23,068 nt of DNA, taken from the NCBI GenBank assembly GCA_964389005.1, contig CAYMCV010000029.1, positions 1-23,068 on the forward strand, written 5' to 3'. The position numbers and the translations under genes are program-made. This document shows, piece by piece, positions 14,353-22,921 of this stretch. How positions within the stretch are numbered: the stretch's first letter is position 1; each line of letters starts with the position of its first letter. This stretch comes from CAYMCV01 sp964389005. Its GTDB lineage: Bacteria > Bacillota > Clostridia > Lachnospirales > Lachnospiraceae. The notes under the pieces are model-generated. The model had not been told where the DNA came from, did not search any database, and saw only the letters and a list, made by a program, of their open reading frames with translations.

Positions 14353-16200
14353 ATGTTCCGTTTTTCCGGTTTCTTTGATTGCAACGCTTCTTTTCTGAGC
14401 CGTGCGGATGACTTTCGCCACACGTTATCGGAAATGAGCAGTTCTCTTTTTTATGCTAAAAATGACAATACAAGTTCGCTGTTGACAAATTGCTGCGGTC
14501 TCATTTCAGAAACGCTTCCGCATACGAATATGACAACCGGTATTACATCCATAAACATCGGCGATTGTAAGTTTCATGCCGTAGTAAACGGCGAACTCTA
14601 TAACACCAAAGAACTTTTTGCCGATTTGCGTAATACCGGTCTTAAAGTTGATTCAACACGCCCCGCAGACTTATTGCTTGCCGGATTCATCAGGTACGGT
14701 ACCGCTTTCTTCCGCTCTTTGGAAGGTTGTTTCTCGGCATGTATCTACGCAGAAGACCTGCGAGAACTCTACTTAATCCGCGATTCCTTTGGCACCAAAC
14801 CCCTTTTCTATACTTTCATCGGCAATTGTCTCGTTTTTTCCGTTAAGTTAAAAAGCCTGCTTGCATTTCCCGGCATTACGCCCAAGTTGGATTACAATGG
14901 CTTGAATGAAATCTTTTCTTTGGGTCCCGGCGCTACACCGGGTTGTGCTGTTTTGGATGGTATGTGCGAAGTTCTGCCGGGGCATTATCTTCGCTGTAAT
15001 CACCTCGGTCTTCATACGGAATCCTATTGGCGCTTATCGGCACATCCACACACGGACAACTACAAAGATACCGTTGAAAAGACCTCGTTTCTCGTTTCCG
15101 ATGCCGTAAAGCGGCAAATGTCAAATGCTAAAACTATCGGAACCCTTTTATCGGGCGGTCTTGATTCTTGTATCGTTTCCGCTCTATGCGCCAAAGAATT
15201 GTCCGCAAACCATCAAACACTAACCACCTTTTCTTTTGATTATGAAGGCAATTCCGATTACTTTGCATCCAACGCTTATCAGCCTTCCGAAGATTATCCC
15301 TATGTGCAAAAAATGTCGGCTGAAATCAACAGTACGCACCATGTACTTGTATGCCCGCAGGAGACGCTTGTCGATCGGTTGACGGATTCGCTGTCCGCGC
15401 ATGACTTACCCTGTATGGCAGACATCGACTCCTCGCTAAACTATTTTTGCGGTGAAGTTGTCAAAAAATGCGATGTGGTTCTGACCGGTGAATGCGCCGA
15501 TGAGGTTTTTGGCGGCTATCCTTGGTTCTATAAGGATGAACTGCTCTCCCTGAATACATTTCCGTGGATGCCCACACTGACCCCACGACGTTCACTGTTA
15601 AAGCACGATTTTGCAGAAGCACTTCATATGGAAAAATATGTGCAAAAAACATACCATTCATTTTTAGCCAAAGTGCCTTATCTTCCGGAGGATTCTCCGG
15701 AAGACCGTGTGCAGCGGCGTATCGGTTACCTAAGCCTCTACGGATTCATGCAGACACTCCTCAATCGTATGGAGCGTTGCAGCAGTTACCACGGATTGAC
15801 AGCTCGTGTTCCTTTTGCCGACCGCCGTTTGGTCTCGTATGTGTTCAATATTCCGCGGCAAATGAAGTATATTGACGGCGTTGAGAAACACTTGTTGCGG
15901 AGTGCCTGCGGCGCGCTTCTTCCGACATCAATTCGTAATCGAAAGAAAAGCCCCTTCCCAAAAACCTACCACCCGCTGTATGAGCAACTTTTAGCCGCAC
16001 GTTTACGTGATGTGCTTTCAAGCCAAAATGCGCCGATAAAACAATTCCTTGATGCAGATGCCGTTCACCGATTTCTCGAAAGCCCCAAGAATTACGGTTC
16101 TCCATGGTATGGTCAATTGATGGCGGGACCACAGATGATTGCTTATCTTCTGCAAATCAACCAATGGATGCAAGAGTATCAAATTGAGATTCATGTGTAA
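14353..16200 (+). CDS. asnB: Asparagine synthetase-like protein lacking the catalytic Cys2
   Basis: A 615-residue protein with the two-domain layout of glutamine-hydrolysing asparagine synthetase. The N-terminal class II glutaminase fold is recognisable (GFFDCN at the start, VVNGELYN with N79-G80-E81, PADLLLAGF, RDSFGTKPLFYT). The C-terminal synthetase domain has the PP-loop SGGLDS (267-272), the TGECADEVFGGY motif (378-389) and ARVPFADRRLVSYV. The usual N-terminus is MCG(I/F)xG with Cys2 as the glutaminase nucleophile; here it is MFRFSGF, so Cys2 is Phe and the Gly after it is Arg. The start is firm: AGGAAGGAA lies 8 bases upstream and a stop codon precedes it. It should be unable to use glutamine as nitrogen donor, so ammonia-dependent asparagine synthesis or another amide ligation is likely. 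It converges with dpaB with 20 bases between and no clear terminator. Confidence 0.85.
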   Translation: MFRFSGFFDCNASFLSRADDFRHTLSEMSSSLFYAKNDNTSSLLTNCCGLISETLPHTNMTTGITSINIGDCKFHAVVNGELYNTKELFADLRNTGLKVDSTRPADLLLAGFIRYGTAFFRSLEGCFSACIYAEDLRELYLIRDSFGTKPLFYTFIGNCLVFSVKLKSLLAFPGITPKLDYNGLNEIFSLGPGATPGCAVLDGMCEVLPGHYLRCNHLGLHTESYWRLSAHPHTDNYKDTVEKTSFLVSDAVKRQMSNAKTIGTLLSGGLDSCIVSALCAKELSANHQTLTTFSFDYEGNSDYFASNAYQPSEDYPYVQKMSAEINSTHHVLVCPQETLVDRLTDSLSAHDLPCMADIDSSLNYFCGEVVKKCDVVLTGECADEVFGGYPWFYKDELLSLNTFPWMPTLTPRRSLLKHDFAEALHMEKYVQKTYHSFLAKVPYLPEDSPEDRVQRRIGYLSLYGFMQTLLNRMERCSSYHGLTARVPFADRRLVSYVFNIPRQMKYIDGVEKHLLRSACGALLPTSIRNRKKSPFPKTYHPLYEQLLAARLRDVLSSQNAPIKQFLDADAVHRFLESPKNYGSPWYGQLMAGPQMIAYLLQINQWMQEYQIEIHV

Positions 16201-16220
16201 ATCCGGAAATGATTGGTAAC

Positions 16221-16814
16221 TTACGAACCGGAATGTGCAATCAATACCGGCTGAATCTGCTTCCCCTCTGCCGCCGCAATAATGGTTTCCGACAGCATCG
16301 GCACTTTGGCAATCAGTGAATTGGGTTTTTTACTGCAATCATCCTGCCCAAAGGGGACAAAATAAAAATACTTCGTATTCATCAAATAACCGATATTCTT
16401 AAAATTTGCAGCAAGCGCGTCATTTGTCGATATACTGATAACGACAGGACGCGCATTGCGCACATGCGCTTTTACCGCCATCAATACCGGCGTATCCGTA
16501 ATTCCGCTTACAATCTTCGCTATGGTGTTCCCCGTACAGGGCGCAACCGTAAGCACATCCAAGTAAGCCTTGGGGCCGATGGGTTCTGCCTTGGTAATAC
16601 TGTCAATGATTTCCTTCCCCGTGATGTCTTCCACGCACGTGCGAAAATCTTTTGCGCGGAAAAATCTGGTATCTGTAGTTCGTATTGTATCGGAAAATAT
16701 GGGGAAAACATCGGCACCCATATCACACAATTTCTTCATTTCCGCGAGAATTTTATCCAAAGTACAAAAAGAACCGGTAATTGCAAAACCGATTTTGCTC
16801 CCTTTCAACTCCAT
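16221..16814 (-). CDS. dpaB: Dipicolinate synthase subunit B
   Basis: A 197-residue flavoprotein-like subunit (SpoVFB) which, with DpaA, turns dihydrodipicolinate into dipicolinic acid in the mother cell; dipicolinate is loaded into the spore core. The sequence opens GSKIGFAITGSFCTLDKIL, the flavoprotein/phosphopantothenoylcysteine-decarboxylase-type fold, and includes TVAPCTGNTIAKIVSGITDTPVLMA and ISTNDALAANFKNIGYL, both typical of DpaB. It starts 15 bases after the dpaA stop codon with an AAAGGGG site between, so the two are co-translated from one mRNA. Its presence argues that the organism forms endospores. Confidence 0.95.
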   Translation of the reverse strand: MELKGSKIGFAITGSFCTLDKILAEMKKLCDMGADVFPIFSDTIRTTDTRFFRAKDFRTCVEDITGKEIIDSITKAEPIGPKAYLDVLTVAPCTGNTIAKIVSGITDTPVLMAVKAHVRNARPVVISISTNDALAANFKNIGYLMNTKYFYFVPFGQDDCSKKPNSLIAKVPMLSETIIAAAEGKQIQPVLIAHSGS

Positions 16815-16829
16815 ATTTCCCCTTTCCGC

Positions 16830-17857
16830 TTATAAAACAGCCTCACTGTTTTTAGTCTCAAACACCTTGCATACGGCCTCTGCCAATATTTCTCCCGAAG
16901 CCTTCGGCGCATAGATTCCCGGAAGGCTGCCGCACAACTTGGCAGTGATGCCGCTTTTGGCGCAATATAGAAAATCCGTTCCACCGGGTTTGGATGCAAT
17001 GTCAATGATGACCGTATCGCGGCTACATTCGCAGAGATTACGCTCCGTCAAAACCGGTGCCGGAATTGTGTTAAAAATGTATTGATATCGGGCAAATTGC
17101 ACGGCATCCTGTGATAACCTAAAAACATCGTACCCCATGGCCTCCGCAAGGCTCAATGCCTCCGCATTGCGGCATGATACACAAACGCGTGCCGACAATC
17201 CTTTCAGTTTTTCCGCAAGTACCTGCGCGCAACGACCGTATCCCATCACCAGACATCGACTGCGATGCAGATTTCCTTTCCCTGCAATGATTGCCTCGGC
17301 GATGGCACCTTCCGCTGTAGCCACTGCATTTTTCAGCGCGACGGAGGCATCTTTCATAAAATCAATGCAAATTGCCTCTTTTGCTTCCAGTCGTGTCTGA
17401 AAATCTACAGAGAATAAGCCGCCAAAAACATAGTTTCCACGCTGAACCGCCTGCACCATTTCCTCGAGAAGCAGGGTATTTCGACAATCCGGCATGCGCA
17501 CAGTCTTGCCGTCGACGCTAAACGGAATCGGAAGCACCCAGAAATCAACATACTCCGGCAGTGCAGTGACACTTGTAATCATTTCTTCCTGTTGCGGACA
17601 CTCAATGTGGTATCCCTCAATGCGATATCCAAACCGTCGTAATGCTTTTGCCAGATAGAACNNNNNNNNNNGGTACCCAGTGGGCCAGCGCCTGTGCCGC
17701 GGTGGCGGCTGTCGAATTCACCGGCGCCAACCATGGCGTCGATGATGTGGTCGACGAGCGCAGGCATGGGGACCGCTGCCTGCGTCGCCGCACGCAGATC
17801 CTTCACCTGGACGATGCCCGCCGCAATTTCGTCGCCGCCAATGATAACACCCTTCAT
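16830..17857 (-). CDS. dpaA: Dipicolinate synthase subunit A (broken by an assembly gap and foreign sequence)
   Basis: NAD(P)-dependent subunit (SpoVFA) of dipicolinate synthase. The coding sequence is continuous from 17661 to the stop at 16830. It includes FYLAKALRRFGYRIEGYHI next to the gap, the first-domain strand YVDFWVLPIPFS, the second Rossmann fold CLVMGYGRCAQVLAEKL, and IDIASKPGGTDF and LPGIYAPKASGEILAE near the C-terminus. The first nine codons (MKGVIIGGD, start at 17857, GAGG 8 bases upstream) lie on the other side of the gap. Between them is DNA of different composition that encodes a piece of histidyl-tRNA synthetase. Without it the protein would be about 288 residues, normal for the family. 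ATG at 17582 is internal, not the start. The gene is probably intact in the organism. Confidence 0.85.
17662..17671. other. Assembly gap (10 N) in dpaA
   Basis: Ten N between the dpaA body (left) and GC-rich foreign DNA (right). Few host bases seem to be lost, about three codons between GGD and FYLAKAL. Confidence 0.95.
17672..17835 (-). other. Foreign GC-rich fragment: C-terminal end of a histidyl-tRNA synthetase
   Basis: Visibly richer in GC than everything around it. On the minus strand it reads DEIAAGIVQVKDLRAATQAA, matching the C-terminal anticodon-domain pattern of HisRS (E. coli: ESEVANGTAVVKDLRSGEQ). High GC and wording suggest an actinobacterial donor such as Bifidobacterium. The switch to host DNA is around 17830-17840, within GGCGGCGACGA, where HisRS (GGDE) and DpaA (GGD) share bases. 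Most likely an assembly chimera, not a natural insertion. The boundary is approximate. Confidence 0.75.
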
Positions 17858-17940
17858 ATGAAAACCTCGTGATTTTATAGTACGTTTCGTTATAGACCAA
17901 CTCTCCGTTGCTTCGTATTTACGGCTTTCATAGCCGTATC

Positions 17941-17986
17941 AAAAACAAAAGCCTTGCGGTATATCATAAGATATGCCTCAAGGCTT
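17941..17986 (-). terminator. Rho-independent terminator after engB
   Basis: On the minus strand AAGCCTTG ... CAAGGCTT closes a longer stem (GGCATATC with GATATACC inside, two mismatches, TTAT loop), followed by TTTGTTTTT. A second small hairpin (TACGGCT/AGCCGTA, about 17920-17938) lies between it and dpaA. Together they end the tig-to-engB transcript before dpaA. Confidence 0.85.
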
Positions 17987-18012
17987 GACTCTGTGATGTT
18001 CTATATTGGGAA

Positions 18013-18664
18013 CTATTCAGAACTGTTCCTATTCATCAGCGAATCGATTACTTCATAAATCTCATCTCTTCCCTGCTTATTCAGTGCGGAAAATGGCAAA
18101 ATAACGCATTCCTTCGATGCCTTCAACGTATCGCGAATCAGTTTGATTTGCTTCTGTATCTGACTGCGACTGATTTTATCCGATTTTGTTGCTATAATTG
18201 TAGGTTGATAGCCTTGATGCAATATCCAATCGTACATCAACTTGTCATTTGCTGAAGGCTCATGGCGTATGTCAAGTAGCAAAAAAACACACTTAAGTTG
18301 CGTGGATTTCTTCAAATAACGCTCAATCATGCGCCCCCACTTCTCTTTCGTTTCCACCGAAACCTTGGCATAACCGTATCCGGGTAAATCCACAAAATAC
18401 AATTCACCGTTGATATTATAAAAATTAATTGTCTGCGTTTTGCCCGGCTGCGCNNNNNNNNNNCAGCGTGCCATGGTCTGTGAGGGTCACGGGCAGCGGC
18501 TGCGCACTGGTGCGTGCATAAGATTTGCGATTCATCAATGCATTGATGAGGGAGGATTTCCCGACATTGCTCTTGCCCGCAAACGCAATCTCCGGCAATG
18601 TGCTCGGCGGAATCTGACTCGTAATCCCCAGCACCGTCTCAAGATTCACTGTTTTGATTATCAT
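18013..18664 (-). CDS. engB: Ribosome biogenesis GTPase EngB/YsxC (broken by an assembly gap and foreign sequence)
   Basis: Essential GTPase of 50S subunit assembly. Residues 1-56 (start MIIKTVNLETVLGITSQ, G1 loop GKSNVGKSS at 30-38, SYARTSAQP) are read from 18664 down to about 18497. After 42 foreign bases and 10 N the protein continues AQPGKTQTINFYNI with G3 (DLPGYGYAKV), G4 (TKSDK) and the C-terminal helix. The 9-bp word CGGCTGCGC is present on both sides (18445-18453 and 18497-18505). Removing 18454-18505 joins the two halves in frame and gives 199 residues, exactly the family length. The gene is therefore intact in the organism. Its ATG overlaps the lon stop codon (ATGA), so translation is coupled to lon. 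Confidence 0.9.
18454..18505. other. Assembly gap (10 N) plus 42-bp foreign tail inside engB
   Basis: N at 18454-18463, then GC-rich bases from 18464 that do not fit EngB (they read PLPVTLTDHGTL). The segment ends in a 9-bp copy of the sequence just before the gap, the mark of a wrong contig end. Confidence 0.9.
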
Positions 18665-21000
18665 ATTTTCTCCGTTTCGAGTGTTGCAAGCGCAAACACT
18701 TCTTCCATCTTCTCCACATAACAAATATTTAAACCATTCGTTATTTCTGTCGAGATTTCTTCCACATCTTTTCGGTTATCGGCAGGAACAAGTACCGTCG
18801 AAATGCCTGCCGTCTTGGCAGCAAGTATCTTTTCCTTCAATCCGCCGACAGGTAAAACGCGCCCGCGTAACGTAATCTCACCGGTCATGGCAACGTCTGC
18901 TTTTACCTGAATTCCCGTGACTGCCGAAAACAAAGCGGTCGCCATCGAAATTCCTGCGGAGGGACCGTCCTTTGGAACCGCACCTTCCGGAATATGAATA
19001 TGGAAATCGTTCTTTTTGAAAAAGTCCTTCGCCACATCATATGCCTTGGCTACGGAACGAACATAACTCATTCCCGCCATGGCTGACTCTTTCATAACGT
19101 CACCCATCTGACCGGTCAATTTCATCTCTCCGCTACCCGGCATGACGTTAACTTCGATTTGCAAAGTCGCTCCGCCTACGCTTGTCCATGCAAGTCCGCG
19201 AACAACACCAATCTCGTCATTTTCATTTTTATGCTCTTTTTGGTATCTCGGTTTTCCGAGGTATCTCTCTATATTTACATTTGTAACCTTAATCTGCTTT
19301 TTTTGTCCCTGCAGGATTTCACGTGCCGCTTTTCTGCATATTTCGCCTAACTTCCGCTCCAATTCACGCACACCCGATTCCTTGGTATAACACTGAATCA
19401 CCGTGCGAAGCGCAGCATCGTTCATACTGATGTTCTGCATCGTCAATCCGTTCTTTTTGAGTTGCTTCTCCCACAGATGCTCTTTGGCGATATGGAACTT
19501 CTCATTCGCCGTATAACTGGTCACCTCGATTAATTCCATACGGTCCAAAAGCGGCCGCGGTATATCGTTGGCCGAATTGGCGGTTGCGATAAAAAGGACT
19601 TCGGATAAATCAATCGGTATCTCGATATAATGGTCGCCGAACCTGCAATTCTGCTCCGAATCCAGCACTTCCAACAAGGCTGCCGCAGGATCTCCTTTAT
19701 AGTCACTCCCCAGTTTATCGATTTCATCAAGCAACATCAATGGATTTTTTACACCTGCCTGTTTCAGGCCCAACGCAATTCTTCCCGCCATAGCGCCGAC
19801 ATACGTCTTCCGGTGTCCGCGTATTTCCGCTTCATCTCTGACACCGCCCAAACAGATACGGATGTACTTTTTGTTCAAAGCCTCCGCAACCGAACGTGCT
19901 ATGGAGGTTTTTCCGGTACCGGGAGGTCCCACAAGACAGATAATCGGACTCTCACCCTGCCGGTTTAATGCTCTGACAGCTAAAAATTCCAAAATGCGTT
20001 CCTTCACCTGTTCAAGACCGTAATGCTGTTCATTGAGAATTCGTTCCGCACGTTCGATGTCAAGATTGTCCTTTGAAACCTTCTGCCACGGCATCTCCAA
20101 CAAGGTCTCGATATAGGCGCGCTCAACAGCGCTCTCGGAACTGCTTCCCGCAACCGAGCGAAAACGCGAGATTTCTTTGCGGATTTTTTCTTTTACTTCC
20201 TTGGATGCTTTGAGATGGCGCAAATCCTCCTCGAATTGCTCCGCATCAGGTAAAATATCGTCTTCGCCAAGTTCTTTCCTGATATACTGCATTTGCTCAC
20301 GCAACAAAAACTCACGCTGCCGTTTTTCGGTCTGTCCCTTGGTTTTCTCGGTCAATTCTGTTCGAACTTTCGCAATCTCCAACTCATTTTGCAAGAGTTT
20401 TATCAATATCTCGAATCTGTCCTCCTGCCCCTCTGCTTCCAAAAGACGCTGTTTCTCCCGATAGTGAAACGGTAACAGAATCATCACCTGCTGTAACAGC
20501 AAATCATAATCATACACATCATTCCAACCATCCCCGAGTTTCTTCTCAAGTTGCGGTTGCGTTGCCATAAAAGCACCAAGAAGCTCTTTGAGCATTCGCA
20601 TGCGTGCTGTTTTGGCGCTCTCATCCAAATCAATCATTACAAGCGGATAATCTTCCACTTCCGCCAGCAGATAAGCACTCTCCTCTTCACAAAAGCCAAG
20701 CAACTTGGCGCGGCTCACGCCATCCACGAGTACTCTGGCAATCTTGTTTTGTAATTTGGTAATCTGCTTAATTGTGACAATTGTTCCGACATGAAATAAG
20801 CCGTCAAAAGTAGGTTCTTCTTCCTGCGCATTGTCCTGCGTCACCAGAAAAATTCTTTGGTCTGTCTTCATTGCCTGTTCCACAGCCAAAATAGACTTCT
20901 CGCGACTCAAATCAAAATGTATTAACATTTGCGGTAATACGGTAAGTCCCCGCAAGGCTACTGCGGGGACAAAGTTTTTCATCTCATTTTCTTTTTCCAT
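18661..21000 (-). CDS. lon: ATP-dependent protease La (Lon)
   Basis: Cytosolic AAA+ serine protease that removes misfolded and regulatory proteins. 779 residues. N-terminal LON substrate-binding domain (FVPAVALRGLTVLPQMLIHF), coiled-coil linker, AAA+ module with Walker A GPPGTGKTS (about 358) and Walker B LMLLDEIDKLG, then the protease domain with the Ser of PKDGPSAGISMATALF and the Lys of GRVLPVGGLKEKILAA as catalytic dyad. ATG at 21000 is preferred because GGAAGG lies 7 bases before it; an in-frame ATG at 21015 adds five residues. The stop codon overlaps the engB start (ATGA). The gene follows clpX with 49 bases between. Confidence 0.97.
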   Translation of the reverse strand: MEKENEMKNFVPAVALRGLTVLPQMLIHFDLSREKSILAVEQAMKTDQRIFLVTQDNAQEEEPTFDGLFHVGTIVTIKQITKLQNKIARVLVDGVSRAKLLGFCEEESAYLLAEVEDYPLVMIDLDESAKTARMRMLKELLGAFMATQPQLEKKLGDGWNDVYDYDLLLQQVMILLPFHYREKQRLLEAEGQEDRFEILIKLLQNELEIAKVRTELTEKTKGQTEKRQREFLLREQMQYIRKELGEDDILPDAEQFEEDLRHLKASKEVKEKIRKEISRFRSVAGSSSESAVERAYIETLLEMPWQKVSKDNLDIERAERILNEQHYGLEQVKERILEFLAVRALNRQGESPIICLVGPPGTGKTSIARSVAEALNKKYIRICLGGVRDEAEIRGHRKTYVGAMAGRIALGLKQAGVKNPLMLLDEIDKLGSDYKGDPAAALLEVLDSEQNCRFGDHYIEIPIDLSEVLFIATANSANDIPRPLLDRMELIEVTSYTANEKFHIAKEHLWEKQLKKNGLTMQNISMNDAALRTVIQCYTKESGVRELERKLGEICRKAAREILQGQKKQIKVTNVNIERYLGKPRYQKEHKNENDEIGVVRGLAWTSVGGATLQIEVNVMPGSGEMKLTGQMGDVMKESAMAGMSYVRSVAKAYDVAKDFFKKNDFHIHIPEGAVPKDGPSAGISMATALFSAVTGIQVKADVAMTGEITLRGRVLPVGGLKEKILAAKTAGISTVLVPADNRKDVEEISTEITNGLNICYVEKMEEVFALATLETEKI

Positions 21001-21049
21001 ATCTCTGCCTTCCATACGGTGTTACCATCGCTTCTTCGGCGCTAATAAG

Positions 21050-22285
21050 TTATTTATGTCCAATCAGTGGTTGCTTGATTCCTTCCACTGCGTCTTTCGT
21101 GATAGTACAGGAGAGAATCGTATCATCCGAAGGAATTTGATACATCGCATCCATCATGGTACGTTCCATAACGGAGCGTAATCCACGCGCACCGGTTTTT
21201 CTCTCGAATGCTTCATGCGCAATTGCACGAATCGCATCTTCTTCGAAACTCAATTCCACGGAATCCAGTTCGAACAACTTCTGATACTGTTTTACCAAAG
21301 CATTCTTCGGTTCCATGAGGATTCGTACCAGTGCATCCTCATCCAGACCTTCCAATGACACATTGATGGGAACACGTCCCACAAACTCCGGAATCAGACC
21401 GTACTTCACGAGATCCTGTGGTAATACTTCCTGTAATAACGCATTGATTTCGTAATCACGTTTCTCGGAAATTACCGCATTGAAACCGATGGATTTCCGA
21501 TCAAGTCGTGCTTCTATAATTTTATCCAGTCCGTCAAACGCACCGCCGCAGATAAAAAGAATATTCGTGGTATCAATCTGTATCAGTTCCTGATGCGGAT
21601 GCTTTCTGCCGCCTTGCGGGGGAACACTTGCAACGGTTCCTTCGACAATTTTTAGCAGTGCCTGTTGAACGCCCTCACCGGAAACATCACGCGTAATGGA
21701 AACGTTCTCGCTCTTTTTGGTAATTTTATCTATTTCATCAATATAAACAATACCGTACTGTGCACGCTCAACATCATAATCCGCTGCCTGAATCAACTTC
21801 AGCAGAATGTTCTCAACGTCTTCACCGACATATCCTGCCTCCGTTAAGGTCGTCGCATCGGCAATCGCGAACGGTACATTGATTATCTTCGCTAATGTCT
21901 GCGCCAGATAGCTCTTGCCGGAACCGGTCGGCCCGATCATGATGATGTTGCTTTTTTGCAGTTCTACGCCCAAATCCTTCGGTGCCATGATACGTTTGTA
22001 GTGATTATATACCGCAACGGAAAGGACCTTCTTCGCCGCTTCCTGTCCGATGACGAAATCATCAAGATACTCTTTGATCTGAACCGGTTTTAACAGGTTG
22101 ATTTCCTGCTCTTCCGCATCAAATTCACGCTCGTCACATTCCTCTTCAATAATATCGGAACAAACATCAACGCATTCATCACAGATAAAAACGCCCGCCG
22201 GTCCGGCAATCATCTTGCGTACCTGCTCCTGTGTCTTATTGCAGAAAGAGCATCTGACCTTGCCCTCTGTATTCTTTCCTGCCAT
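21050..22285 (-). CDS. clpX: ATP-dependent Clp protease ATP-binding subunit ClpX
   Basis: Unfoldase that feeds substrates to ClpP. 411 residues with the N-terminal zinc-binding domain (C12, C15, C35, C38), Walker A GPTGSGKS (118-125), Walker B GIVYIDEIDKIT, sensor region and a complete C-terminus. The ClpP-docking IGF loop is in the segment LDRKSIGFNAVI. It starts 6 bases after the clpP stop codon, and its AAAGGAAAT ribosome binding site lies inside the end of clpP, so the two are translated from one mRNA. Confidence 0.98.
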   Translation of the reverse strand: MAGKNTEGKVRCSFCNKTQEQVRKMIAGPAGVFICDECVDVCSDIIEEECDEREFDAEEQEINLLKPVQIKEYLDDFVIGQEAAKKVLSVAVYNHYKRIMAPKDLGVELQKSNIIMIGPTGSGKSYLAQTLAKIINVPFAIADATTLTEAGYVGEDVENILLKLIQAADYDVERAQYGIVYIDEIDKITKKSENVSITRDVSGEGVQQALLKIVEGTVASVPPQGGRKHPHQELIQIDTTNILFICGGAFDGLDKIIEARLDRKSIGFNAVISEKRDYEINALLQEVLPQDLVKYGLIPEFVGRVPINVSLEGLDEDALVRILMEPKNALVKQYQKLFELDSVELSFEEDAIRAIAHEAFERKTGARGLRSVMERTMMDAMYQIPSDDTILSCTITKDAVEGIKQPLIGHK

Positions 22286-22291
22286 GTTAAG

Positions 22292-22891
22292 TTATTTCCT
22301 TTCCATCGTCTTATGCGACGCAATGACCTTGTCAATCAAACCATAAGCAACGGCTTCTTCCGCCGTCTTCCAGTTATCGCGATCGGTATCTGCCGCGATG
22401 ACATCATAAGGTTGCCCTGTCTTCTCGGCCAATATACGATTTAACCGTTCTTTGGTCTGTGAAATGTGCTTCGCCGCAATCTCAATTTCAGTCGCTTGTC
22501 CCTGTGCACCGCCAATCGGCTGGTGAATCATGATTTCTGCGTTCGGAAGTGCAAAGCGCTTTCCTTCTGCACCGCCTGCAAGCAAAAATGCGCCCATGCT
22601 GGCTGCCATACCGATGCAAATGGTTGATACGTCACATGTAATGTACTGCATCGTATCATAAATAGCCATACCGGAGGTTACGGAACCGCCCGGGCTGTTG
22701 ATGTATAAATGAATGGCCTTATCCGGATCTTCTGCTTCCAGAAACAACAACTGTGCAATGACAACACTTGCGCTGACATCATTCACTTCTTCGCCCAAAA
22801 AAACGATTCTCTCTTTCAATAAGCGGGAATAAATATCATAAGAACGCTCCCCGCGACTTGTTTGTTCAATGACATAAGGTACCAAACTCAT
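22292..22891 (-). CDS. clpP: ATP-dependent Clp protease proteolytic subunit ClpP
   Basis: Serine peptidase that forms a tetradecameric chamber with ClpX. 199 residues, with the catalytic triad S98 (GMAASMGAFLL), H123 (MIHQPIGG) and D172 (TDRDNW), and the NSPGGSV oxyanion loop (65-71). GGAG lies 7 bases before the ATG. The gene follows tig with 30 bases between. Confidence 0.98.
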   Translation of the reverse strand: MSLVPYVIEQTSRGERSYDIYSRLLKERIVFLGEEVNDVSASVVIAQLLFLEAEDPDKAIHLYINSPGGSVTSGMAIYDTMQYITCDVSTICIGMAASMGAFLLAGGAEGKRFALPNAEIMIHQPIGGAQGQATEIEIAAKHISQTKERLNRILAEKTGQPYDVIAADTDRDNWKTAEEAVAYGLIDKVIASHKTMERK

Positions 22892-22921
22892 ATTCTTCTC
22901 CTATCCGAGTCAATTGTAATA

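Noticed and set aside
17672..17835. Horizontal insertion of hisS into dpaA
   Set aside because: The fragment borders an N run, has no mobile-element ends, and a nearly identical error is seen in engB, so an assembly chimera is simpler.
17579..17857. A 92-codon frame joining the HisRS fragment and dpaA across the N run
   Set aside because: It is an out-of-frame product of the false join; the dpaA frame on the left is different and matches the family.
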